This document shows positions 27,459 to 36,799 of a DNA stretch of 64,000 nucleotides, piece by piece. Both the position numbers and the translations under genes were made by a program. A model generated the notes under the pieces. That model had not been told where the DNA came from. It saw nothing but the letters and a program-made list of their open reading frames with translations, and ran no database searches. The DNA lies in contig NZ_CP071445.1 in NCBI RefSeq assembly GCF_017352195.1, positions 2,728,001-2,792,000 of the forward strand, written 5' to 3'. Numbering within the stretch: the stretch's first letter is position 1; the number at the start of each line of letters is the position of its first letter. The DNA comes from Sedimentibacter sp. zth1. Its GTDB lineage: Bacteria > Bacillota > Clostridia > Tissierellales > Sedimentibacteraceae.

Positions 27459-28745
27459 ATGAGATTATATGAAAGCGAAACAGTTGAATTAAAAGAAATC
27501 TATACCTTTGATTTAAAGAAAGAAATTGTTGCCTTTGCAAATACAAATGGTGGTACAATCTATATTGGTGTACAGGATAGCGGAGAAATTATTGGTGTCA
27601 ATGACGCTGATCTTGTCATGCAACAAATTTCCAACTCTCTAAGAGATAGTATCAGACCTGATGTTTCTATGTTTACTAATATTGAGTTATTACAAGAAAA
27701 AAAGAAGTTTTTTATTAAACTAACTGTTAGCCAAGGCACGAAAAAGCCGTATTACTTATCAGATAAAGGACTTAAACCAACAGGTGTATATGTTAGAAGT
27801 GGAACAACGTCTGCCCCAGCATCTGAGGATGCTATTCGTATGATGATAAAAATGACAGATGGTGATTCATTTGAAGCGAATCGTTCTCTAGTTCAGGAGC
27901 TGACTTTTAATAGATTAGAAGAGGAATTGCAAAAAAGGGGCTTAGAATTTACTGAAGTACAGATGAAAAACTTAGGTATTCTTTCTTCTGATAATATTTA
28001 TACAAATATGGGGTTGCTTGTTTCAGACCAATGCAAACACTCTATCAAATTTGCAATTTTCCAAGGCACAGATAAGTTAGTGTTTAAGGATAGAAAAGAG
28101 CTTACCGGTTCCCTATTTGCTCAGCTTACAAATGCTTATAAAACCATTGACTTTTATAATGGTACAAAAGCGACTTTCCATGATTTACTTCGTACAGATG
28201 AGAGGGATTATCCGGAAGATGCTGTTCGTGAAGCTTTACTGAATGCTATCGTTCATAGAGATTATTCCTTTAGCGGTAGCACATTTATAAATCTTTACTC
28301 TGACCGTTTAGAGATTATCTCCTTAGGTGGGTTGGTATCTGGGTTATCATTAGAGGCAGCTATGCTAGGGGCATCCCAACCTAGAAATGAAAAATTTGCA
28401 GCTCTATTTTATAGAATGAAGCTAATTGAGGCATATGGAACAGGTATTAGCAAGATAATTAGCTGCTATAAAGGTTTAGCGGTACAGCCTAAATTTGAAA
28501 ATGTAGAAGGGGCATTCCGAGTTGTTCTACCTAACACGCATGCACAAGAGTTAAGTGCAGAAAATGAAAAGTACTTGGCTATCTTAGGATTGTTTGAAAA
28601 TCAAAAAGAGATTACTCGATCTGATGTTGAACAAGCTCTGGGTAGCGGCACTACTCATGCCATTAATATGCTTAAAGAAATGCAGGAAAAAGAGCTTATC
28701 ACAAAAGTTGGTAGCGGTAGGCTGACAAGATATGTAGTGAAGTAA
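27459..28745 (+). CDS. AlbA_2 domain / GHKL-type ATP-binding regulator-like protein
   Basis: A 428-aa protein with an N-terminal AlbA_2 (Schlafen AAA_4-like, putative nucleic acid-binding) domain: SETVELKEIYTFDLKKEIVA, then FANTNGGTIYIGVQDSG. The middle has a HATPase_c_4-type fold (EALLNAIVHRDYSFSG, GTGISKI), and the C-terminal 65 residues form a winged helix (ITRSDVEQALGSGTTHAINM). Such proteins are common near mobile and defence loci and are usually annotated as transcriptional regulators or helicase-like ATP-binding proteins; no precise function is established. It stands alone between two degenerate elements with AGAAGGAG before the ATG. It may be autoregulated through the dyad just upstream. 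Confidence 0.75.
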   Translation: MRLYESETVELKEIYTFDLKKEIVAFANTNGGTIYIGVQDSGEIIGVNDADLVMQQISNSLRDSIRPDVSMFTNIELLQEKKKFFIKLTVSQGTKKPYYLSDKGLKPTGVYVRSGTTSAPASEDAIRMMIKMTDGDSFEANRSLVQELTFNRLEEELQKRGLEFTEVQMKNLGILSSDNIYTNMGLLVSDQCKHSIKFAIFQGTDKLVFKDRKELTGSLFAQLTNAYKTIDFYNGTKATFHDLLRTDERDYPEDAVREALLNAIVHRDYSFSGSTFINLYSDRLEIISLGGLVSGLSLEAAMLGASQPRNEKFAALFYRMKLIEAYGTGISKIISCYKGLAVQPKFENVEGAFRVVLPNTHAQELSAENEKYLAILGLFENQKEITRSDVEQALGSGTTHAINMLKEMQEKELITKVGSGRLTRYVVK

Positions 28746-28877
28746 AATATGAAGTTAATGAAAGAATTTAATAGTGTAAGTGGGTATAATGATGTATTTA
28801 TTCCGGCGGAATAATTTAGGACGGTTATTTTTGATTGATAAAGTATAAAAATGGTAGTACTATAGTAAAAATAGATA

Positions 28878-29415
28878 TTAGGGGACGGTTCCTTTTGATT
28901 GACAGATAAGCAAAAGGGATAAATAAAGAGAAAATATTTCAGAAAGAAGTACAGAAAAATAAAATAATAGAAATAATCAAATATATAATAGAAGAAATGG
29001 ACATGTGTTTCAAGACAGATTTAGAAGCGAAGTAGTAGAAGATGATACTTATATGTTAAGTGTTCTGAGATATATACATAATAATCCCATCAAAGCAAAA
29101 AGTGAAATATTGAAGTTATTTAAAAATAAGAAAGATTAAAAAAAATTTCATAATAATAGTGACGATAATAGATATATATTGATACAAAAGAAGATAAGCA
29201 AGATAATATTGAAAATATAGTAAATACTACAATTGAAAATTTTGCAAATGGAAATCAAATTACAGATCAAGCTCAATTTTCACAGATGAAAAGAGAAGAA
29301 TTAGCAGCGAGACTTTTAGAATTAAATGCTATAACATACAGCAATATAGCAGGCTTATGTAATTTAAGTATATATAGAGTATCTGAAATAAAGAAACAAA
29401 AATAACCGTACCTAA
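28878..29415 (+). mobile_element. Remnant of a REP-associated tyrosine transposase element (copy A)
   Basis: The element is bounded by TTAGGGGACGGTT (28878-28890) and its degenerate inverse AACCGTACCTAA (29404-29415). Inside, frames encode NGHVFQDRFRSEVVEDDTYM followed by LRYIHNNPIKAK, typical of the Y1 transposase (TnpA_REP), and a C-terminal helix-turn-helix piece REELAARLLELNAITYSNIA. The N-terminal half with the HUH motif is missing and stops interrupt the frame, so it is dead. A further end-like copy TTTAGGACGGTT lies at 28815-28826. The gap 28746-29500 holds nothing else. Confidence 0.7.
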
Positions 29416-29500
29416 AACATGAAATGCCACACCAAGATATAATGATGGTAGCAGAAGGTTCGTCAGAATATGGAAGAAAATAGAGAAGGAGTGCTAGAAA

Positions 29501-31969
29501 ATGGATAATAATGATTTGTTTCAATGGACAAAGTTTTATATGGAATTTGCAGGTAAGCTTTTACTATATAAAAATGATAGACAATCGTTACTTAACTTAT
29601 TAAAAAATGTATTTGATGAAGTTGGAATAAAGTTTCCGTATACTGAAAATGGTGAAATTATTTATGACATATGTCCATTTACAGTTTTTGGAGCATTTAA
29701 TCGCGGAATAAAGGATGAAAATAGAATTGCTATTATCACAGCTCTAAAAAATAGATTAGAGATGTCATCTATGGTGCCAAGTTCTTTTGAGGGTATTCCG
29801 GTTCTAAATAATATGAAGACATGGTTTTTCTCATACAAAAAAGATCAGGGAGAAAAAGATATTGATAATTTGTGGCGAATGTTTGAATATGCAATAAAAT
29901 ATTCGGATACTCCATCAGCTGATGGCAAGAGTGATTTTATTGAAATGTATGATATTGTTTTGAAACAGAATAATGTTAAGTGGAATTTGACAATGGCATT
30001 ATATTGGTGCAGACCATATACGTATATAAACTTGGATAATAGAAATCGCAAATTTGTTTTAGAGGATGGCAACTTACCACATTATTTTCAAACTGTATTT
30101 GCTGGAATTGATAAGAAAATGCCAGATGGAAATAAGTATTTATTTATGTGCGAACAATGTTCAAATGCAATAAGCAAGGGAGATTTTGGCTATATGAATC
30201 TTCCGGAATTATCTTATATTGCATGGCAGGATACAATTAAAAAAGGTGATAAAAAGTCTAATGCAGAGTTCTTAAAATGGTTTGCCCCAATTATATCAGC
30301 AATTAAAAAGTTAGGTGGTAAAGCAAGTCCTAAAGATGTAAGAGAACAAATAGCAAAGGATATGAACCTGTCAAAAGATGAACTTAATGAAAAGAGAGGG
30401 AAAACTAATACAAATAAATTTGCAAATGAAGTTGCATTTGCAAGAAATTATTTGGCTTATGAAGGAATTATAGATAAATCAGAACGAGGTATATGGGCAT
30501 TAACTCAAAAGGGAATGTCCTGTGATATGACAGAACAATTAGCAAGCGATATTTTTCGGAAATGGGTTGAAGTACTAAAAAGCAAGCGTGAAGCCGATGA
30601 AAAAGATCTGCCTGTTGATGAACAAGTTCATTTCTGGGTGTATGCAGCAGGTGAAAATTCAAGATTATGGGATGAGTTCTACCAAGAGAAGATTATGGCT
30701 ATTGGGTGGGATGAACTTGGTGATTTGAGTGATTATGTAGATAGAGAAGAAATGCGTACAGCACTGAAGCAAAAGGGAGAATTGGATAAAGCTTATAAAA
30801 ATGATTCTTTAGCAACATGGCAATTTGTAAACACATTGAAGATTGGTGATATCGTATATGTTAAAAGAGGATTATCTAAAATAGTTGGGCGTGGAATTGT
30901 TAAATCAGAGTACCATTATGATGAATTAAGAAAAGAATATAAGAATACGAGAGCTGTAGAATGGACTAATAAAGGTGAATTTGAGCATCCAGGACAAGCG
31001 GTTATGAAAACTTTAACTGATGTTACTCAATATACAGAATATGTATTAAAACTAGAAGAAATATTTTCTGAAGATACTGGCACTGTAGTTGATTTACAAA
31101 AAGAAATAGAATATGCAAAATATACAGAAGAAGATTTTATGAATAATGTATTTATGGATGAAAGTTCATATGAGCAGATTTCAAGACTTTTACTTAAGAA
31201 GAAAAATATCATTTTGCAAGGAGCACCAGGTGTTGGTAAAACTTACGCAGCAAAACGATTAGCATATTCCATTATGAAAGTTAAGGATACTAGCCGTGTA
31301 ATGATGGTGCAATTTCATCAAAGTTATAGCTATGAAGATTTTGTAATGGGTTATAGACCAGCAAAAGAAGGATTTGAGCTATCAGCAGGACCATTTTATG
31401 AGTTTTGTAAAAAAGCGCAAGATGATGAAGATAGAGAATATTTCTTTATTATTGATGAGATAAATAGAGGTAACCTAAGTAAGATATTTGGTGAATTGCT
31501 AATGCTTATTGAAACGGATAAAAGGGGTGAAAGTTTACGCCTTTTGTATTCTAATGAGTTGTTTATGGTACCATCCAATGTTTATATTATTGGAATGATG
31601 AATACTGCTGATAGAAGTTTAGCAATGATAGATTATGCGCTTAGAAGGAGATTTGCATTTTTTGAATTGAAGCCGGCATTTACAAATGAGAAATTTGATG
31701 AAATGAAAGAATTGGCATCAAATTATAAGTTTGATAAGCTTATTGATATAGTAGTAGCACTTAATAAGGTAATAGAAAATGACGATTCTTTAGGTGCTGG
31801 ATTTGTAGTAGGACATAGTTACTTCTGTATTTCAGAGCCAGTATTAGATAGCGACCTGAGTGCAATTGTTGAATTTGAATTGCTCCCATTGCTCAGAGAA
31901 TATTGGTTTGATGAGCAATCAAAAATTGCTGAATGGGAAGAAAAATTGCGTGGTGCTTTAAATGATTAA
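29501..31969 (+). CDS. mcrB: McrB-type GTP-dependent restriction motor with EVE-like reader domain
   Basis: The motor and recognition subunit of a modification-dependent McrBC restriction enzyme. The 822-aa protein has an N-terminal region without a clear family (1-245), an Mrr_N-like winged helix (about 250-345, FAPIISAIKKLGGKASPKDV), an EVE-like modified-base reader (about 377-520, HFWVYAAGENSRLW, KIMAIGWDELG), and a C-terminal AAA+ GTPase. Walker A GAPGVGKT is at about residues 574-581, IIDEINRGNLSKIFGE at about 650, and NTADRSLAMIDYALRRRF closes the core. It overlaps mcrC by 8 bases. The reader domain differs from E. coli McrB, so the recognised modification may differ from 5-methylcytosine. 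Confidence 0.9.
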   Translation: MDNNDLFQWTKFYMEFAGKLLLYKNDRQSLLNLLKNVFDEVGIKFPYTENGEIIYDICPFTVFGAFNRGIKDENRIAIITALKNRLEMSSMVPSSFEGIPVLNNMKTWFFSYKKDQGEKDIDNLWRMFEYAIKYSDTPSADGKSDFIEMYDIVLKQNNVKWNLTMALYWCRPYTYINLDNRNRKFVLEDGNLPHYFQTVFAGIDKKMPDGNKYLFMCEQCSNAISKGDFGYMNLPELSYIAWQDTIKKGDKKSNAEFLKWFAPIISAIKKLGGKASPKDVREQIAKDMNLSKDELNEKRGKTNTNKFANEVAFARNYLAYEGIIDKSERGIWALTQKGMSCDMTEQLASDIFRKWVEVLKSKREADEKDLPVDEQVHFWVYAAGENSRLWDEFYQEKIMAIGWDELGDLSDYVDREEMRTALKQKGELDKAYKNDSLATWQFVNTLKIGDIVYVKRGLSKIVGRGIVKSEYHYDELRKEYKNTRAVEWTNKGEFEHPGQAVMKTLTDVTQYTEYVLKLEEIFSEDTGTVVDLQKEIEYAKYTEEDFMNNVFMDESSYEQISRLLLKKKNIILQGAPGVGKTYAAKRLAYSIMKVKDTSRVMMVQFHQSYSYEDFVMGYRPAKEGFELSAGPFYEFCKKAQDDEDREYFFIIDEINRGNLSKIFGELLMLIETDKRGESLRLLYSNELFMVPSNVYIIGMMNTADRSLAMIDYALRRRFAFFELKPAFTNEKFDEMKELASNYKFDKLIDIVVALNKVIENDDSLGAGFVVGHSYFCISEPVLDSDLSAIVEFELLPLLREYWFDEQSKIAEWEEKLRGALND

Positions 31970-32996
31970 GGTTAGAAATATTTATTATATGCTGAGTTAT
32001 GCGTTTAGAATATTGAGTGAAGAAAAGTATCAAGATGTGGAGACAGAAGAATTTGAATATGCAGCAGACCTATTTGCGTCAATTTTAGGCAAAGGAATAT
32101 CTAATCAAATCAAACGTAGTTTGGGTAAAAACTATATTGAAAAAACAGATAATCTTTCTTCGCCGCATGGTAAATTAGATATTTCAAATTCTATCAAAGT
32201 AAGAACAATGCTAACCAAAAAGCTTAGTTGTGTTTATGATTCTTATGAAGAAAATACATATATGAATCAAGTGTTGAAGGCTACGTCATTTTTGCTTATT
32301 AAAGCACAAGATGTGAAAATTGATAGAAAAAGAGCATTAAAGAAAGTAATGCTTTATTTTGAAAATGTTGATTTTATCCAGCCTAGATCAATTGTGTGGT
32401 CAAACATTCAATACTCACGGAATAATTCAACGTATAAAATGTTAATGAATATATGCTATCTTGTTATAAATGGACTTTTAATATCAGAGGAAGAAGGTTC
32501 ATATAGGATGTTTAGATATGTAGATGATAGACAGATGCACAACCTCTACGAAAAATTCATATTGGAATATTATAAGAAGCATTATCCCGAGTTTAGAGTA
32601 ACAGCAGCACAGATAGATTGGAATGTTGATAATGGATTTATTGAACTGTTACCTGCAATGAAATCTGATATTACACTTGAATACAAAGGAAAAACAATAA
32701 TCATAGATGCAAAATACTATTCAAGAATGCTACAGTACAATCAGATGTTTAATAGTAGAACTGTGCATTCAAATAATATGTATCAGATTTTTACATATGT
32801 AAAAAACAAAGATACAAAGGCGAACGGGTTGGTTAGTGGAATATTGTTATATGCAAAGACAGATGAAGAAATAGCACCAGATCAGGAGTATTTAATGAGT
32901 GGTAATAAGATAAGCGTAAAGACACTAGATTTGGGAGCAGAATTTAAAGAAATAGCGGGACAACTCAATACTATAGCAGAAGAATTGAAAGGATAA
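31962..32996 (+). CDS. mcrC: McrC nuclease subunit
   Basis: The 344-aa nuclease partner of McrB. The N-terminus IKVRNIYYMLSYAFRIL is typical for McrC. The PD-(D/E)xK core is visible as LLPAMKSDITLEYKGKTIIIDAKYYS (split here as LLPAMKSDITLEYKG then KTIIIDAKYYS), with the catalytic D and DxK. Its start overlaps the mcrB stop, so it is translationally coupled. A remnant transposase element follows 35 bases after the stop. Length is close to the family norm and no disruption is seen. Confidence 0.92.
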   Translation: MIKVRNIYYMLSYAFRILSEEKYQDVETEEFEYAADLFASILGKGISNQIKRSLGKNYIEKTDNLSSPHGKLDISNSIKVRTMLTKKLSCVYDSYEENTYMNQVLKATSFLLIKAQDVKIDRKRALKKVMLYFENVDFIQPRSIVWSNIQYSRNNSTYKMLMNICYLVINGLLISEEEGSYRMFRYVDDRQMHNLYEKFILEYYKKHYPEFRVTAAQIDWNVDNGFIELLPAMKSDITLEYKGKTIIIDAKYYSRMLQYNQMFNSRTVHSNNMYQIFTYVKNKDTKANGLVSGILLYAKTDEEIAPDQEYLMSGNKISVKTLDLGAEFKEIAGQLNTIAEELKG

Positions 32997-33030
32997 ACAG
33001 AATGGCAGATATTAAATATGACAAATATAA

Positions 33031-33318
33031 TTTTAGGGACGTTTTTTCTATTTGACAGATAAAAAAAGGAATAAAAAAAGAGAAAATATTTCAGAAGGAA
33101 GTACATAAAAATAAAATAATAGAAATAATCAAAAATATAAAAGAAGAAATGGACATGTGTTTCAAGACAGATTTAGAAGTGAAGCAGTAGAAGACGATAC
33201 TTATATGTTAGGTGTGCTAAGAAATATACACAATAATCCCGTCGAAGCAAAATATCTGAAATAAAGAAACAAAAAGATGAATAGAGTTAAATTTCAGACA
33301 AAAAGAACCGTCCCTAAA
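33031..33318 (+). mobile_element. Remnant of a REP-associated tyrosine transposase element (copy B)
   Basis: A 288-bp block bounded by TTTTAGGGACG (33031-33041) and the inverse AACCGTCCCTAAAA (33305-33318). Inside it encodes NGHVFQDRFRSEAVEDDTYM then LGVLRNIHNNPVEAK, closely matching copy A. Most of the transposase is deleted, giving a MITE-like relic. It sits directly after mcrC and 12 bases before a large direct repeat. Confidence 0.7.
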
Positions 33319-33329
33319 AACATAGAAGA

Positions 33330-33742
33330 TTTGGTAATACGTATGAATAAAAGCAGTTGAGAAATTAAAATCTAAAAATGGTAAATTATATCTCGTATTA
33401 TTTTGATTTAGCTACCAAAACTATTAAAGTAGTATTTAAATTTTTTCAAATAAATTAATTAATATGTTAAATAAAAGCTAAAACGGAGGTAGTATAATGG
33501 CAAAAGCAGGTATGAGAAGACCAAGTCCACATGACAATAAAAATCATGGTACAGAAAATAATCAGTCTATGCATCATAAAAAAAATGCACAAACTCCAGT
33601 CTCAGAAATACAAGGCGCTGCTAAAACTGGTAATGCTAAGGCTGGTCCAGTAAATGCACCTAATTGGGCAAGGGATGATTATAAGACTGGAAAAAAATAG
33701 GTGTTCACAATGGTGGTAATGAAAAAAGCGAATAAGTGAAAA
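33330..33742 (+). repeat. Long direct repeat R1 (partner at 41179-41590)
   Basis: About 410 bp closely match 41179-41590 in the same orientation, with scattered substitutions and small indels in the AT-rich leader. The repeat contains the leader, binding site and full 67-aa gene, and ends at the shared AATAAGTGAAAA. Outside these limits the two sites differ. Confidence 0.85.
33497..33700 (+). CDS. Conserved small hydrophilic protein, copy 1
   Basis: A 67-aa basic, hydrophilic protein beginning MAKAGMRRPSPHD, rich in asparagine, lysine, histidine and glycine, without hydrophobic segments. Proteins of this kind, with the same MxKAGMRRP start and EIQGxAK motif, are common in Clostridia, but I know of no function. 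ACGGAGGTAG precedes the ATG. The second copy at 41343 differs at two residues. The low-complexity composition suggests a largely unstructured protein. Confidence 0.75.
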   Translation: MAKAGMRRPSPHDNKNHGTENNQSMHHKKNAQTPVSEIQGAAKTGNAKAGPVNAPNWARDDYKTGKK

Positions 33743-33782
33743 TGATGTCTATAAAATACAATAATTAATAGGTGGTGTAGAA

Positions 33783-33929
33783 ATGATTATAAAAAGCAAT
33801 GATATTGAATGTAATGAGGTTGAAAACTTTCTTGGTGGAAAAGGAAAAGTATCAAAAAAAGTTTTCTTAAGAGAAGCGAGACTTCATGGAAATGGAAGAA
33901 CATTTGTAATTTATAGCTCTTGTACTTAA
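33783..33929 (+). pseudogene. N-terminal half of a split cupin gene
   Basis: Behind AGGTGG, a 48-codon frame starts MIIKSNDIECNEVENFLGG and ends TFVIYSSCT at a stop. It matches the first strands of small clostridial cupins, whose sequence would continue LKKGSSTGYHKH. Exactly that continuation starts at 41719. The two halves join within codon phase, so a once-intact cupin of about 120 residues was split by the 7.8 kb now lying between them. No metal-binding histidines are in this half, so it cannot work alone. The gap from 33930 to 34270 shows no gene. Confidence 0.7.
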
Positions 33930-34270
33930 TTCTAATAATAAATAAGAACCTTAACTCATTTACGCTATCAAGATATGAATATGTATCCTATAATTTTGTT
34001 GCTTACACAATAAAAGTAGCGGCATTTGACTTTTTAAATCTATCGAATGCTGTAACTAAACTTATACTTGTATTTGCCTTAGATAGGTAAATATACAAAA
34101 TTATTTATAGGGCTGAATTCTTAGCACTTTTGTAGTATTTATCAATTATTTTTTTCTGGTTTATTGAAATAATAGATTAAATTAAAGAACATGATAAATG
34201 TCAAATTATTTCATGTAAGGAGGACATTTAATGTTGCAATCTTTATTGATTTATATATTGCAAATAGTTA

Positions 34271-34298
34271 TTGACATATGTCAAAAAAGGTATACAAT
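34271..34298 (+). promoter_or_regulatory. Promoter with a perfect palindrome over the -35 box, upstream of the radical SAM gene
   Basis: TTGACA (34271-34276) and TACAAT (34293-34298) are spaced by 16 bp. The perfect 14-bp palindrome TTGACATATGTCAA (34271-34284) begins at the -35 box and is a strong candidate operator. The start codon of the radical SAM gene lies 105 bases beyond the -10 box. A 25-codon frame crossing this promoter (34231-34308) has an AAGGAGG site but is unlikely to be a gene of this unit. Confidence 0.6.
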
Positions 34299-34402
34299 AA
34301 AAATATAAAGAGTATATGTTTAAAGCTATAAGGAAATGATTGTAATGTTACTATTTAATTTTATATTATTAATTGAATAACATTACAGAAAGGAAACAAT
34401 TA

Positions 34403-35329
34403 ATGAAAGATACAAAATATGTATATGGTCCAGTCCCATCCAGAAGACTTGGTATATCATTAGGAATTAGTCCTATTCCGAAAAAAACATGTAACTATTC
34501 TTGTGTTTATTGTCAGCTCGGAAGAACAAATTGTATGACTAATACTCGTCAAATGTTTTTTACAGTTAAAGAAATCATGGACGAATTTGATGAAGTTTTG
34601 AAAAATGATATTAAGTTTGATGTTATAACTATAGTTGGAGAAGGTGAACCAACATTATATCTCGGACTTGGTGAAATTATTGATGAAATACATAAAAGAT
34701 CAGATAAGCCTGTTGTTGTAATCACAAATGGAGCACTTCTTTATGATAAGCAATTACAGAGTGAATTAAGTAAAGCTGATATTGTAATGCCAACAATAGA
34801 TGGTTATGATAAAGAATCATTTAGAAAAATTAACAGGCCACATGGTTTATTGAATTTTTCACAAGTTATAAATGGATTAGAAGATTTTTCAGAAAAATAT
34901 CAAGGTCAACTTTGGGTTGAAATTATGTTAATTAAAGATATAAATGATGACAATGAAAGTTTAAATAAATATGCTAAAATGCTTGGTAGAATTAAATATG
35001 ATAAACTATATTTAAATACACCAGTGCGACCACCATCAGAGTTAGATATAGAGGCTGTAAATCATGAAAAGATGAATGAAGCAGCAGAATTTTTAGATGG
35101 TATTTCAATTGATTTATTAGAATCTGAAGGTTTTCATAGTGAAATTAAAGATGATTATGAAGCAGTTCTAAGTATAATTAAGCGTCATCCTATGAATCAA
35201 TTTGAAATTGAAAGTTTTTTAAAATTAAGAGAATGTATTAATTTTCAAGAATTGATAAATCAATTGCAACAGGATGATAGAGTAGCAGTAATAAATTATA
35301 AAGGATACAATACATATAGGTTGAAATAG
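34403..35329 (+). CDS. Radical SAM protein of the COG0731 (Tyw1-like/wyosine-type) family
   Basis: A 308-aa radical S-adenosylmethionine enzyme. The cluster motif CNYSCVYCQLG (CxxxCxxC) is preceded by VYGPVPSRRLGISLGI, which marks this family, annotated by distant resemblance to tRNA wyosine synthesis enzymes although bacteria lack that base in tRNA. GEGEPT is the SAM-binding GGE-like motif. The last 80 residues form a helical extension, perhaps a winged helix. ATG at 34403 is chosen with AGAAAGGA before it; TTG at 34373 has no site. It stands alone behind a promoter with a palindromic operator. The substrate is unknown. Confidence 0.8.
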   Translation: MKDTKYVYGPVPSRRLGISLGISPIPKKTCNYSCVYCQLGRTNCMTNTRQMFFTVKEIMDEFDEVLKNDIKFDVITIVGEGEPTLYLGLGEIIDEIHKRSDKPVVVITNGALLYDKQLQSELSKADIVMPTIDGYDKESFRKINRPHGLLNFSQVINGLEDFSEKYQGQLWVEIMLIKDINDDNESLNKYAKMLGRIKYDKLYLNTPVRPPSELDIEAVNHEKMNEAAEFLDGISIDLLESEGFHSEIKDDYEAVLSIIKRHPMNQFEIESFLKLRECINFQELINQLQQDDRVAVINYKGYNTYRLK

Positions 35330-35346
35330 TATAAATTACAATAATT

Positions 35347-35380
35347 AAGAACGGTTCTTTAATAATTAGGGACGGTTCTT
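35347..35380. repeat. Solo end of the GGGACGGTTC repeat family
   Basis: AAGAACGGTTCTTTAAT is followed by ATTAGGGACGGTTCTTTTTG, the same end sequence found on copies A and B of the transposase relic. No transposase sequence is attached. It lies between two convergent genes and supplies the last codons of the minus-strand gene. Confidence 0.6.
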
Positions 35381-36799
35381 TTTGATTCTCTGTCCTGTCG
35401 TTAAATCTATCATAAATACTCTGCTTGTTGAAATTAAATACAGATGATCATTTGGAGCTATAAATACATTGCCATCAACAAAAGGATATATCTTGGTTAA
35501 ATTATCATTCTCATCTAAGTAAAAATATCCATCATTTACCGCACTTACCTTCCCCATAGAATCAATAATACCTGGATTAGCAAACCATGTAGCTTTAATG
35601 ATTAATTTATTATCTATAGTTCCTATAGTTTCCATACTTAAATAATCACTGTATTTATCATTGATTATATTGCTTTTCCCATGACTATCAATTTTCATTA
35701 TTGTACTCAACCCATTACCAAATCTACCTACAACGTGTTTCCCATATGAGCACAAATAATAATTTTCACCTATCTTATAAACGTTATTCAAATAATTTTT
35801 TGTATCCCAACAATCATCAACTTTGCTGACTTTTCCTTCTTCTTCTATATATATGAATTGAACAAATGGTTTATATGGTGCTGGTATTTCATCAGTTGTG
35901 AAAATTCGTACTTCATAAAAGCTTTTATAACCTACAATCCATTTAGCTGCATATATGCTAGGATTTTTCATATCAATATTTGATAAATCATCAATTTTCT
36001 GTCCATTCAGCAGTAATATATTATTTTCTATAGTAAATATGCCATCATCGCATCTGATATAATTTTTGTTAAAATTATCATATCGCACAGCTTTATCACA
36101 CAGACCATCATATGTCAATTCATTGCTCTTTAAATCAAGCTTATATTGATTAGTCTCTTCTTTTCCAGTATTAATGTACGTTGTACTTCCGTCTTCATTT
36201 TTTTGTTCTGTATATATATCCCTATTAGTCTGCAACAATACATAGTTCTCATTGATTGCTGATAAATACATATTTAGTCCTGGATTATCACTGTTAATTT
36301 TTAGCCCATTTTTGCTATCCCATGCAATATCCCAGCCAAACTCGTAGTACACATTTTCCCATGTAAGAGGTAAATATGTGACGTTTTTAAAAAGTAGGAC
36401 AGGATATAAATATTCTTCTAATTCTGAATTAATATTTACTCCGTTTAGCAAAACTGAGAAGTTTGGAATAGTAGCCGTATAGTTAGCTCCTCTTTTGAAG
36501 TTTCCTCCCAAGTCAGGTTTATACCCAAAAGAATAATCTTTATATTGTGCAAGATACAAGCCTTTTTTTATGTCCCAACCTGTTGTAACCCCTAATTCTC
36601 TGCATAAATTGTATGTGAGCGGCGCATATGTTATATCGTTATATACAATAAACGGATATGCAGCATGTTGATTATCAAAAATTACATTGTTGATTGTTAT
36701 ATCAAAGCTTGGAATTTGAACATTTACTATCTCTGTAGCATACACATAGCTGCTCATAATCATAATTAAGATTACAATAAATAATACTATTTTTTTCAA
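35366..36799 (-). CDS. Secreted protein with two stalk (copper amine oxidase N-terminal-like) domains
   Basis: A 477-aa exported protein. It begins with lysines and a hydrophobic signal segment (KKIVLFIVILIMIMSSYVYA) with a cleavage site after YVYA. Two repeats of about 75 residues follow, each with IPSFDITINNV- or IPNFSVLLNGV-like strands and YPFIVYNDITYAPLTY or YPVLLFKNVTYLPLTW. These match the stalk domains common in Clostridia. The remaining 300 residues resemble a beta-propeller-like, DUF5050-type region without a clear motif. TTG at 36799 is preferred to ATG at 36817 because AAGGGGTG lies between. The C-terminal RIKKNRP is encoded by a repeat end, so the original C-terminus was probably replaced. 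Confidence 0.75.
   Translation of the reverse strand: MKKIVLFIVILIMIMSSYVYATEIVNVQIPSFDITINNVIFDNQHAAYPFIVYNDITYAPLTYNLCRELGVTTGWDIKKGLYLAQYKDYSFGYKPDLGGNFKRGANYTATIPNFSVLLNGVNINSELEEYLYPVLLFKNVTYLPLTWENVYYEFGWDIAWDSKNGLKINSDNPGLNMYLSAINENYVLLQTNRDIYTEQKNEDGSTTYINTGKEETNQYKLDLKSNELTYDGLCDKAVRYDNFNKNYIRCDDGIFTIENNILLLNGQKIDDLSNIDMKNPSIYAAKWIVGYKSFYEVRIFTTDEIPAPYKPFVQFIYIEEEGKVSKVDDCWDTKNYLNNVYKIGENYYLCSYGKHVVGRFGNGLSTIMKIDSHGKSNIINDKYSDYLSMETIGTIDNKLIIKATWFANPGIIDSMGKVSAVNDGYFYLDENDNLTKIYPFVDGNVFIAPNDHLYLISTSRVFMIDLTTGQRIKKNRP

Noticed and set aside
34231-34308. 25-codon ORF with an AAGGAGG site before the radical SAM gene
   Set aside because: It spans the candidate promoter and palindrome, is not similar to anything recognised, and would have to be transcribed from further upstream where no promoter is evident.
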